From NCBI RefSeq assembly GCF_018383905.1, contig NZ_JAGYWA010000006.1, positions 310,001-374,000 of the forward strand: a stretch of DNA of 64,000 nt, given 5' to 3'. Both the position numbers and the translations under genes were made by a program. Every line of letters begins with the position of its first letter. Position 1 is the first letter of the stretch. Shown in pieces: positions 7,944 to 15,192 of this stretch. This DNA comes from Flavobacterium branchiicola (GTDB lineage: Bacteria > Bacteroidota > Bacteroidia > Flavobacteriales > Flavobacteriaceae). Below the pieces are notes generated by a model, which had not been told where the DNA came from, ran no database searches, and was given only the letters and a program-made list of their open reading frames with translations.

Positions 7944-10562
7944 TTAAAATTTAAAATTATAAGAAACAGACGGTACCGCACCGAAAATTGAAAGTTTTTT
8001 GGTTTCATTAAGTCCTGAAGAATTGTCTGTAGTAAAACTCATAGAAGCCGCATTTTTTCTGTTGTAAATGTTGTAAATACTGAAAACCCAGTAACTCTGC
8101 CAGCCTTTCTTTTTCTCTGGTTTTGGGGTATAAGTAGCACCAAGATCAAGATGATGAAATATTGGTAATCTATTCTCGTTTCTCAGCGTATAATTAGGGA
8201 TATTCATTCCGCCAAATTCATAATAACCATTTGCATACGTTACAGGCTGACCTGACTGAAGACTGAAATTAGCATTAAACGACCATTTAGGGCTTAATTC
8301 ATAATTTCCCACAACATTTAAATTATGCAGTTTATCATATCCTGATAAATACCAGTCACCATTTGCAATTCCAGGTTCATCTGGAGTTCTTCCCGGTGTT
8401 TTTTGTTCGGCGCGTGATAAGGTATAAGAAACCCATCCGGTAAAAATACCTTTGTTTTTTCTAAACGATAATTCCATTCCGTACGATCTGGCTTTACCAT
8501 TCAAAATGACCTGCTCAATATTGTTGTTTGCCAAAATGCCTGCACCGTCGATATAGTCGATACGGTTTTTAACAGTTTTATAGAAAAGTTCTCCTTCAAA
8601 AGAATAATCACCTTCATTGAAGTTTTTAAAATAACCCATCGCATATTGATCCAAAAGCTGAGGTTTGGTAAATGGACCACTTGGAGTCCAGATGCTCATA
8701 GGTAACGGAAATTGTGTATTGGATAGAATATGAATGTATTGCGCCATTCTGTTGTAACTTGCCTTTACCGAAGTGTTTTCATTAAAAGAATAAGACAGAG
8801 CAGCTCTTGGCTCAAAGTTTCCGAAATTACTAATTGTTTTTCCGCTTCCGTAATGAATACTTCCCGTTGGAGTTCCTTCCTGATAAATTTTATACAACTG
8901 ATTATATACTACAGCCTGACCATTTTCATACGTGTTGATGTCTTCTGAACCTAAACGGTAAAATGTGCTATAACGAAGACCGTAACGAAAGTTTAATTTC
9001 TCTGTAATTTTACTTTCAAAATCAATATAAGCAGACGTTTCCAGCGCATATTTTTTATCTAGCTGCTGATAATTAAATTGCGAATTAGAACTTGTAGGTT
9101 GTACAGTTCCGGGATTGAAGTCATAATACAAGGCTTCAATTCCAAAATTCGTTGTAAACTTATCTGATTTTTGAAACACCCAATTGTATTTTAAACCATA
9201 GTTTTTTATGTCATTTTTCCACTCAAAGCTTTCTGTTGAAAGACCAAGATTAAACTTGTAATCACTATAAAAAGCAGAAAGATTAGTATTTAAACGATCA
9301 GAAAATTTATGTTTCCAACTTACGATTCCCATAGTATTTCCGTAAGTCATAGAAAAACGATCAGCAAGATCAAAAACGTCGTTTCCTAAATATCCTGAAA
9401 ATGCAACTGAATTATTAGCATTGATACGATAGTTTAATTTAGCATTAAAATCATAAAAGAGAGCAGAGTTATTAATATCTGCCAGTTTCAAAAACAAGTG
9501 CGCATAAGAAGTACGACCAGAGACAACAAAAGAACCTTTTTCTTTTTTTATTGGTCCCTGAACCAACAGTCTGCTTGTGATAAGACCAATTCCTCCGTTT
9601 ACTTTGTATTTTTCAAAATCTCCGGTTTGTTGCGACACATCTAAAACAGACGAAACACGTCCTCCAAATTTTGATGGAATTCCCCCTTTATACAATTCTA
9701 AACCGCTAACCATGTCAGCATTAAAAATCGAGAAAAAACCTAGCATGTGTGAATCAGCATAAACAGGACCACCATCTAAAAGAATTAAATTCTGATCAGC
9801 AGCACCTCCACGAACATTAAATCCTGAAGATAATTCTCCGGAATTGGTAACTCCGGGTAATGTGATGATTGATTTTAACGGGTCAGGTTCGCCCATTGCA
9901 GAAGGAATACGTTTTATTTCCTGCATTGATAATCGGTTAACGCTCATTTGAGGCGTTTTCACATCAACAGCCTTATTGCTCGTTATAATTACTTCGCCTA
10001 ATTGCTGACTATCCGATTCTATATTGAAATTGAAGGTAACATCATCAGAAACTGTAATTTGTTTTTCTTTATCCTTAAATCCAACATAACTGATAACAAC
10101 GGTATAAGTTCCATTCGGAATTTCGATGCTGTACTTTCCATTAACATCCGTTACGGTGCCCGTTTCTAATTCTTTAATAAAAACATTGGCACCAATAACA
10201 GGTTGTTTTTCATCATCAATAATCTGTCCCTTTAGCTTACTTTTTTTTTTAGCCGGCTTAGAAGATTGAGGTTTTTGCTTTACAAAAATATTATTGCCTA
10301 CAATAGAAAATTGCACAGCAGCAGTTTTGTTTAATTCAGTAATAAGTTTCTCGATTTCGATTTGCTTATAAGTGCTTTTTTTAGTGAAATATTTTTTGCT
10401 GGTATCAATCTGATCCGTAAAGGCAAATTTAAAATCAGATTGGCCTTCTATCTGCTTGAAAAATTCTTTTAAAGTTACATTTTGATCTACAGTTACGGTC
10501 ACCTTTTGTGCAGACGCGTATAAACTGATTAAAAAAAAGCATGCTGAAATTATATGCTTCAT
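7944..10562 (-). CDS. TonB-dependent transducer with STN domain (FecA-like)
   Basis: 872 residues: signal peptide (1-18, ending YASAQ); STN signalling domain (~20-95, LKEFFKQIEGQSDFKFAF); a basic linker; carboxypeptidase-regulatory-like fold (~108-185, GQIIDDEKQPVIGANVFIK); plug (~205-320, FNVRGGAADQNLILLDG); then a 22-strand-type outer-membrane barrel ending in Phe. The STN domain is the feature that separates transducers, which signal to a FecR anti-sigma factor, from simple receptors. FecR and a FecI-like sigma factor are encoded immediately upstream in the same operon, so autoregulated uptake of a specific substrate is likely. The substrate is unknown; iron chelates and glycans are both possible. 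Confidence 0.93.
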   Translation of the reverse strand: MKHIISACFFLISLYASAQKVTVTVDQNVTLKEFFKQIEGQSDFKFAFTDQIDTSKKYFTKKSTYKQIEIEKLITELNKTAAVQFSIVGNNIFVKQKPQSSKPAKKKSKLKGQIIDDEKQPVIGANVFIKELETGTVTDVNGKYSIEIPNGTYTVVISYVGFKDKEKQITVSDDVTFNFNIESDSQQLGEVIITSNKAVDVKTPQMSVNRLSMQEIKRIPSAMGEPDPLKSIITLPGVTNSGELSSGFNVRGGAADQNLILLDGGPVYADSHMLGFFSIFNADMVSGLELYKGGIPSKFGGRVSSVLDVSQQTGDFEKYKVNGGIGLITSRLLVQGPIKKEKGSFVVSGRTSYAHLFLKLADINNSALFYDFNAKLNYRINANNSVAFSGYLGNDVFDLADRFSMTYGNTMGIVSWKHKFSDRLNTNLSAFYSDYKFNLGLSTESFEWKNDIKNYGLKYNWVFQKSDKFTTNFGIEALYYDFNPGTVQPTSSNSQFNYQQLDKKYALETSAYIDFESKITEKLNFRYGLRYSTFYRLGSEDINTYENGQAVVYNQLYKIYQEGTPTGSIHYGSGKTISNFGNFEPRAALSYSFNENTSVKASYNRMAQYIHILSNTQFPLPMSIWTPSGPFTKPQLLDQYAMGYFKNFNEGDYSFEGELFYKTVKNRIDYIDGAGILANNNIEQVILNGKARSYGMELSFRKNKGIFTGWVSYTLSRAEQKTPGRTPDEPGIANGDWYLSGYDKLHNLNVVGNYELSPKWSFNANFSLQSGQPVTYANGYYEFGGMNIPNYTLRNENRLPIFHHLDLGATYTPKPEKKKGWQSYWVFSIYNIYNRKNAASMSFTTDNSSGLNETKKLSIFGAVPSVSYNFKF

Positions 10563-10663
10563 GAAATTTCGTATTTTTGAATATTATTAAATAGAATAAC
10601 CTCGTGTTATCCTGAATATAAGGAGGATGTGTAGTTTCGCGGCTTGCATCCTTTTTTTCTTTT

Positions 10664-11503
10664 CTATTGAAAAGTAATCTGTTTTAAATCTTCATTTATT
10701 TCAAAGTTTAGGTTATACATTTCTGATATTAATTGAACTATTGTTTTTAAATCCTCTTTTTTATTGATTCGAATCGTGATTTTTTCCTGCTGATTTTCTG
10801 CCGGAATAATGACTTTGTAACCATAGTTCTCTTGGATATATTGACTAAAAGCAGCTAAGTTTTCATTATCAAAATCTTTAAAGCGGCTAAATTCAACTAC
10901 TGAAGCAGTTGGGTTTGCGTAAGTGAATTTCTCGCCTGGTTTTAAAATCCATTTTTGATCCTGGCCTTTCACATTCATCTGAACACTTCCTTCATAAAGC
11001 TCAACCGTTACTTCTTTCTTTTCAGATTCTTTTACAATAAATGAAGTCCCTAAAACCGTCGTAGTAGTCTCATCACAAAAAACCTGAAAAGGATGTTGTT
11101 TATCTTTTTTTACTTTAAAATAAGCTTCACCAATTAATTCGATTTTTCGGTTTAAGGCAAAATTGTTGGCATAAGAAATTTTAGAATTAGGACTCAATTC
11201 TATTTTGGAACTATCAGGTAAAACAACATATTTAATTTTTGATGTCGTGTTTTCAATTACATTTTCGGCAAGAACAATATTCTCTTGTTGCGGTTTGTTA
11301 AAGTAAATTGCTGCTCCTGCAGCAGCAAAAAGTAACACTGCAGCAGCGGCAGCATAACGCCACGGTCTAAAAACACGTTTGTTTTTTGCAAAAGTTTGCG
11401 AATGGAATTTTTCCCAGGAATCCTCTTTTACATTATCAGAATGCGAGAGGGGAGTTTCATTCCATAATTTTTCAAAATCATTATCTAATTTTTCCTTATC
11501 CAT
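10664..11503 (-). CDS. FecR-family anti-sigma factor
   Basis: 279 residues. A cytoplasmic N-terminal region (~1-48, LWNETPLSHS) is followed by one membrane helix (~49-68, Ala-rich YAAAAAVLLFAAAGAAIYF), a periplasmic FecR domain (~90-190, KYVVLPDSSKIELSPNSKI, GEAYFKVKKD) and a C-terminal DUF4974 domain (~205-279). These proteins bind the sigma factor inside and the STN domain of the receptor outside. The gene sits between the small HMA-like gene (12 nt upstream) and the STN-containing receptor. Confidence 0.95.
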   Translation of the reverse strand: MDKEKLDNDFEKLWNETPLSHSDNVKEDSWEKFHSQTFAKNKRVFRPWRYAAAAAVLLFAAAGAAIYFNKPQQENIVLAENVIENTTSKIKYVVLPDSSKIELSPNSKISYANNFALNRKIELIGEAYFKVKKDKQHPFQVFCDETTTTVLGTSFIVKESEKKEVTVELYEGSVQMNVKGQDQKWILKPGEKFTYANPTASVVEFSRFKDFDNENLAAFSQYIQENYGYKVIIPAENQQEKITIRINKKEDLKTIVQLISEMYNLNFEINEDLKQITFQ

Positions 11504-11515
11504 GTTTTTGGGGTA

Positions 11516-11725
11516 TTAAACGATTTGACAATGAAAACCTTGTTTGTTAAAAACACCATAAACCATTTCCTTAATGTCTCGGTTTGTTTCGATTTTTAGA
11601 TTTCGTTCACGATCATCTAAATCAAAATTTATGATACAATCAGAAATAATGAACTGCAAAAGAACTGCAATTTTGTTTGCATCTTTTTTTGTTCTCACAT
11701 TTGTTTTATACGCTTCAATATGCAT
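11516..11725 (-). CDS. Small HMA/ferredoxin-fold-like protein (paralogue 2)
   Basis: 69 residues with a good ATG. Strand-helix-strand-strand-helix-strand order (IEAYKTNV, DANKIAVLLQFII, CIINFDLDDRERNLKIET, DIKEMVYGVFNKQ, FHCQIV). It matches the 66-residue protein at 1992-2192 along its length. There is no CxxC pair, so metal binding of the HMA kind is not expected. It lies inside the operon between the sigma factor (46 nt away) and FecR (12 nt away), a place normally without a gene, which suggests a part in sigma/anti-sigma control or a hitch-hiking gene. Function unknown. Confidence 0.7.
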   Translation of the reverse strand: MHIEAYKTNVRTKKDANKIAVLLQFIISDCIINFDLDDRERNLKIETNRDIKEMVYGVFNKQGFHCQIV

Positions 11726-11771
11726 TTTATGTTCTCGTTTTTATAGATAACAAACGAGAATGGAAAAGTTC

Positions 11772-12293
11772 CTAATGCTCTTCGATTTTTTTTCGAATAA
11801 ATTTACTGGCAAGATAAATATGATTGGCAATGGTCTTTTCAGAAAGATCCGTAATTTCTGCAATCTCCTTATAGCTAAGGTTTTCCAGTTTGTGTAAAGT
11901 GAATATTTTTTGTTGTTGCTCAGGCAGCTGATTAATGAAGTTGTATAATTTTTCTTTTCTTTCGTCAAAAATTCCAGAATCAGATTCTTCCTGTACAATG
12001 TCAACCTGAGAGGGATCAAGCTGAACTATTTTATTTTCTCTGTTAACGTGATTGATGATAATGTTCTTGCAGATGGTAAACAATTGCTTATCAAACAAAA
12101 CATCTTCGTTAAGTAATTCTCTTTTATTGTAAAGTCTTAAGAAAGTCTCCTGCACAAAGTCTTCTGGAGTGAGAACGGTAAAGTTAAATCGTCTGGCAAT
12201 ATTGGTAAGTTTGTCGTAGTAGTTGAAGTACACCTCTTTAAAAGCCGCTTCATTCCCTTTTTTTAAACTTAAAATAAACTTTTTATTGTCCAT
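11772..12293 (-). CDS. FecI-like ECF sigma-70 factor
   Basis: 173 residues with region 2 (~25-90, TPEDFVQETFLRLYNKRELL) and region 4 (~120-170, LPEQQQKIFTLHKLENLSYK then EIAEITDLSEKTIANHI), and nothing between beyond a short linker: an extracytoplasmic-function sigma factor. It is the first gene of the leftward operon with the small protein, FecR, the STN receptor and the DUF4249 lipoprotein. Expected to drive transcription of the receptor genes when FecR releases it. Confidence 0.95.
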   Translation of the reverse strand: MDNKKFILSLKKGNEAAFKEVYFNYYDKLTNIARRFNFTVLTPEDFVQETFLRLYNKRELLNEDVLFDKQLFTICKNIIINHVNRENKIVQLDPSQVDIVQEESDSGIFDERKEKLYNFINQLPEQQQKIFTLHKLENLSYKEIAEITDLSEKTIANHIYLASKFIRKKIEEH

Positions 12294-12621
12294 AACGAAA
12301 ATATAGCAACTAGTTTTTACTAGTCTAAACTCATTGGTTTCAATATTATTGTATTTGAAATTTGGTAGATTTCAAATCATGAATGTAATTAGTTACAAAG
12401 AACCGCATTTTAATTTTAAGATTAGACGCAGTTGACTGAAAAATGTTACAATTATTACAAATAAAAAAATCCTTAGACAGGAATTCAGTTTAAGCATTTT
12501 CATTTTGCTGTTATATTTGAGTGTTATATGTTTGTATGGCTTAACTTTACGTGCACAGATTGCAAATCTGCGCAATTTTTGTGTTGATATATCTACGTCA
12601 TTCGGGAAAAAATAACTTATT
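12294..12621. other. Gap upstream of the sigma factor gene
   Basis: Contains A+T-rich DNA that must hold the sigma-operon promoter (minus strand) and, from 12531, the left arm of the inverted repeat described separately. No credible coding region; a 60-codon minus-strand frame here overlaps the repeat and has no family resemblance. Confidence 0.6.
12531..12594 (+). repeat. Left 64-bp arm with REP-like palindrome
   Basis: Shares GGCTTAACTTTACG and CAGATTGCAAATCTG with the right arm (read in reverse complement). The palindrome lies at about 12556-12570. Confidence 0.8.
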
Positions 12622-12828
12622 ATGGAAAAAAATAATTTGATTAGTCTAATAAATTATATAAAGCAACTTGGGAAATTATCGATTTCAGTTTCTGTTTTGT
12701 TTTTATCGTTCTATTTAATGAGAGGAGTTAATATTTTTGCTAATTCTGGAAGGTTATTAATTGTGTTTGGAATACAGTTGTTTATAATTATTGGTTGTAA
12801 TTATTTATTGAAGATTTTGAATAAATAG
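12622..12828 (+). CDS. Small two-helix membrane protein
   Basis: 68 residues with two hydrophobic helices (ISVSVLFLSFYLM, then RLLIVFGIQLFIIIGCNYLL) and a basic end (KILNK). Not recognised. The A-rich leader before the ATG is consistent with Bacteroidota translation starts. The ORF is exactly enclosed by the two 64-bp inverted arms, so it may be cargo of that unit. It could also be a chance frame; base composition does not decide. Confidence 0.45.
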   Translation: MEKNNLISLINYIKQLGKLSISVSVLFLSFYLMRGVNIFANSGRLLIVFGIQLFIIIGCNYLLKILNK

Positions 12829-12846
12829 TAAATATGCCTATCACTC

Positions 12847-12910
12847 AGATATATTAACACAACGAAAGCACAGATTTGCAATCTGCGCCCGTAAAGTTAA
12901 GCCACACAAA
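12847..12910 (-). repeat. Right 64-bp arm with REP-like palindrome
   Basis: Reverse-complement copy of the left arm, 55 of 64 positions identical; differences cluster just outside the central palindrome. Confidence 0.8.
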
Positions 12911-12924
12911 AATAATAAAAACAG

Positions 12925-12955
12925 AAAGCCACTTCATTACGGAGTGGCTTTGGTT
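12925..12955. terminator. Hairpin terminator
   Basis: AAAGCCACT and AGTGGCTTT pair around a 9-nt loop; weak T run. It lies between the small membrane ORF and the convergent XRE regulator gene. Confidence 0.6.
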
Positions 12956-13070
12956 TTATAGAGTTGCTGATTTTTTTTAACTCTTAGAATTGTTCGAGCG
13001 AAAATCTGCGCAAATGTCTATGAATAGCTCCAAAATAGTATTTAACTTTTTAGATAGTTTAAATGGGAAA

Positions 13071-13475
13071 TTATTTCTTGATTAAATTTTCAAGCCTTGC
13101 CATCATTTCATCTTTTTCTTTTAGCATACGCTCGTATAATGCAATTTTTTCTTCGTGTAATTTTAGCACTTGATCTATAGGATTAAAAGTAGGATTGTCA
13201 TTTCTCTGATATCCAATACCATTATCTCCAAAGGTATTAGCAATAACATTTACTGCTTGCTCTTCATCAAAATTCTGAAAAGCTTCAACTGGAATTTTTA
13301 AAATTGCTGAGATTTGTTTCAGCAGATTATCTTCAATTACCTCTTTTTTCTCCAGTATAGAAATTTTCTTCTGGTTCCATTCTTCACCTAGATCATAAGC
13401 CAATCCTTCTTGCTTTATGTTAAGTATTTCTCTGAAGCGTTTTACGTTTCTCCCCTGATGAATTTTCTGTTCCAT
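13071..13475 (-). CDS. XRE-family HTH regulator with coiled-coil tail
   Basis: 134 residues. A Cro/C1-type helix-turn-helix (~8-65: NVKRFREILNIKQEGLAYDL, then QKKISILEKKEVIEDNLLKQ) is followed by a linker and a charged helical tail (~100-134, LHEEKIALYERMLKEKDEMM) likely to dimerise. This layout is common in Bacteroidota, where the genes are often solitary, as here. The region around it is accessory (inverted-repeat unit on one side, pseudogene and tRNA on the other). Target unknown. Confidence 0.85.
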   Translation of the reverse strand: MEQKIHQGRNVKRFREILNIKQEGLAYDLGEEWNQKKISILEKKEVIEDNLLKQISAILKIPVEAFQNFDEEQAVNVIANTFGDNGIGYQRNDNPTFNPIDQVLKLHEEKIALYERMLKEKDEMMARLENLIKK

Positions 13476-13788
13476 AATGATTGTTATTTTTCTATGCGCT
13501 CAAAGATAAAGCTATCGGATTAAAAAGTCTGATTTTCAAAGATAAAAAATATCTTGCAAATTTCTGTTCTGCCTGATATTTTGTCTGTTTTTTAAAAGTA
13601 TGTCTTGTCAGAAGTTAAGCAACTCCTACAACTTTCAGTATTGTTTGTTGTAATGAATGTTTTGCAGAGCGATGTGGCCTTCAGTTGAACACTTTGAAGT
13701 ACTGGGGCTTATTTAAGATAAAAAAGCTTCTACCTGTTTTGTTTATAATAAGGCAGAATAGAATTTTAATTAGTAGAAGATAGTTGGT
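13476..13788. other. Gene-free gap
   Basis: Should hold the XRE regulator promoter on the minus strand. Short frames on both strands are interrupted and match nothing I recognise. The middle part (about 13610-13710) is less A+T-rich than its flanks and might be a decayed coding remnant, but I cannot name it. Confidence 0.4.
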
Positions 13789-14046
13789 CTATTTTTTCTC
13801 CTCTACATTATCAGCATCAGAAATCTGATCCAGGATATTAGTCTGGTTTGGTGCAATGTAGTTTTTGTTCTCAACAGCATTTTCTTTTTTAAACAAAAGA
13901 TCTAAGGCATTGTATAGTTTTAATAAAACATCTTTGTCTGCTTTTTCAATTTCCAGCGCAGTATTAAAGTTAAAAACATAATTATTCGAATTGCGTACTT
14001 CTACTTTTATCGTTTTTGATGTGATTTTAAATTTAACTATGTCCAT
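13789..14046 (-). CDS. Hypothetical 85-residue protein
   Basis: Opens with a strand-rich stretch (VKFKITSKTIKVEVRNSNNY), then a helix (ADKDVLLKLYNALDLLFKKE) and a polar, acidic tail. No signal peptide, no membrane helix. Not recognised. Codon use looks normal for the window and the ATG is preceded by an A-rich leader. No operon partner: the XRE gene lies more than 300 bp downstream on the same strand. Confidence 0.55.
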   Translation of the reverse strand: MDIVKFKITSKTIKVEVRNSNNYVFNFNTALEIEKADKDVLLKLYNALDLLFKKENAVENKNYIAPNQTNILDQISDADNVEEKK

Positions 14047-14162
14047 GCTGTTTCTAAGTTACTTTGTTTGCAGATGCTAATTTAATAAAGTTCCTCACTT
14101 AATAAAGACTTATTTTGAATAAAAAAGCTTAAATATTGCTGTTTAAGGGTTTTGTCTTTTAT

Positions 14163-14212
14163 AGGAAGGACGAGAGTTAAACTCGTGTCCGCCGCGGCGG
14201 ATATGAATCTTG
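14163..14212 (-). repeat. Degenerate copy of a tRNA-Met 3' part
   Basis: Read on the plus strand, GGACGAGAGTTAAACTCGTG and ATGAATCTTGC correspond to GGACGGGAGTTGAACCCGTG and ATGAATCCTGC of the tRNA-Met gene at 14522-14595, i.e. its T arm and anticodon arm. The variable-loop region is replaced by a G+C-rich stretch and the acceptor is lost. It directly abuts the stop codon of the GIY-YIG pseudogene. Confidence 0.6.
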
Positions 14213-14470
14213 CTATATGTTTGACTTAATAAGATTTTTAATGAATTCTCTTCCAGTTCCGGATTTTAAATGTTTTTCTTTTTTCATGGCTTCAGCTTTA
14301 GAAGTGAAAAACTCAACATAAATTACTTTCCATGGTCTAAACTTTAAAGTATATCCCTTAGTTCCAAGCTAATTATGAGATTTAAAACGTTCAATTAAAC
14401 TAGAGGTGAATCCAGTGTAGTTCTTATTGAATTTTTCGGAGTATAAAATGTAGACAACAAATTCTTCCAT
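14213..14470 (-). pseudogene. GIY-YIG nuclease gene with one internal stop codon
   Basis: Starting at ATG 14470, the frame reads MEEFVVYILYSEKFNKNYTG, then SSLIERFKSHN, a TAG at 14371-14369 (codon 34), and continues LGTKGYTLKFRPWKVIYVEF through KAEAMKKEKHLKSGTGREF to a TAG at the end (85 sense codons plus the internal stop). This is the single-domain GIY-YIG family (YhbQ/UvrC N-domain type). Relatives usually have Glu after the HN, so a single base change GAG to TAG would explain it. No frameshift is needed. The gene stands between tRNA-Met and a tRNA fragment. Confidence 0.8.
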
Positions 14471-14521
14471 AACTTAAAGTTTATAACAAAAAAAAACACC
14501 ACAAAAGTGGTGTTTTAACTG

Positions 14522-14595
14522 TAGCGAGGACGGGAGTTGAACCCGTGACCTCAGGGTTATGAATCCTGCGCTCTAACCAACTGAGCTACCTCGCC
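14522..14595 (-). tRNA. tRNA-Met (CAT anticodon)
   Basis: On the minus strand the acceptor GGCGAGG pairs with CCTCGCT (G1-U72 wobble), D arm AGCTC..GAGC, anticodon loop TTCATAA giving CAT, T arm with GGGTTCAA. CCA is not encoded. The G-starting acceptor argues for elongator Met rather than initiator; a tRNA-Ile2 with lysidine-modified CAT cannot be excluded. 74 nt. Confidence 0.93.
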
Positions 14596-14745
14596 TGGAC
14601 TGCTATCATGAATTCCTGATTGCGGGTGCAAAGATAGAAATATTATTAAAGCAAACAAGCATAAAATGAAGAAAAAAAAATATTTTTAAAAATGCATTGT
14701 TTTCGGACATATATTCTTATATTTCGAAAAAATTAAAAGTAGCAC

Positions 14746-15138
14746 ATGGATCAAAAAATACGTTACGAAATCGAGTTTCCGATCAATTCTTCGCCGCAAT
14801 TATTGTATCAATATATATCAACTCCGTCAGGTTTATCAGAATGGTTTGCTGACAATGTTAATTCAAGAGGTGAATTTTTTACATTCATCTGGAATGATTC
14901 TCAGGAAAAAGCACGTCTGGCTTCTAAAAAAACCGGAGAAAAAGTAAAATTTAAATGGGTTGATGAAAGCAGTAAGGATACTGAATACTTTTTTGAATTA
15001 CATATTTTAGTTGATGAGTTAACTAAAGATGTATCATTAATGGTAGTTGATTTCGCTGAAAAAGAAGAAGTAGGAGAAGCTAAACAATTGTGGGAGAATC
15101 AAATCTCAGACTTAAAACATCTTATAGGATCTGTTTAG
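14746..15138 (+). CDS. START-like/SRPBCC-domain protein
   Basis: 130 residues of helix-grip fold: YEIEFPINSSPQLLYQYIST, GLSEWFADNV, then strands around EKVKFKWVDE and a long C-terminal helix (AKQLWENQISDLKHLIGS). It matches the START-like family widespread in Bacteroidota, cytoplasmic, related to AHSA1. No ligand is known. It ends 54 bp upstream of the aminotransferase gene on the same strand and a -7-like TATATTTG is not evident between them, so the two may be co-transcribed. Confidence 0.85.
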   Translation: MDQKIRYEIEFPINSSPQLLYQYISTPSGLSEWFADNVNSRGEFFTFIWNDSQEKARLASKKTGEKVKFKWVDESSKDTEYFFELHILVDELTKDVSLMVVDFAEKEEVGEAKQLWENQISDLKHLIGSV

Positions 15139-15192
15139 TAAAAGTCTATTATATAACTTATATTTGCCCTGAACAAAATTCAGGGTTTTTTT

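Larger units (their letters stand above)
12531..12910. mobile_element. MITE-like/REP-pair unit enclosing a small ORF
   Basis: Two 64-bp arms (12531-12594 and 12847-12910) are inverted copies differing at 9 of 64 positions by my hand alignment. Each arm holds an internal palindrome CAGATT-GCA-AATCTG, the shape of REP elements mobilised in other bacteria by IS200-like (TnpA-REP) transposases. The 380-bp unit encloses one 68-codon ORF and no transposase. No clear target-site duplication is visible at its ends. It may be a non-autonomous element or simply two REP copies that landed in opposite orientation. Confidence 0.6.

Noticed and set aside
12393..12575. 60-codon minus-strand ORF in the gap before the sigma gene
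   Set aside because: Runs through the left inverted arm, no start context and no family-like sequence; treated as a chance frame.
13600..13720. Possible transposase remnant
   Set aside because: Slightly different base composition, but no frame gives recognisable transposase motifs and no terminal repeats are present.
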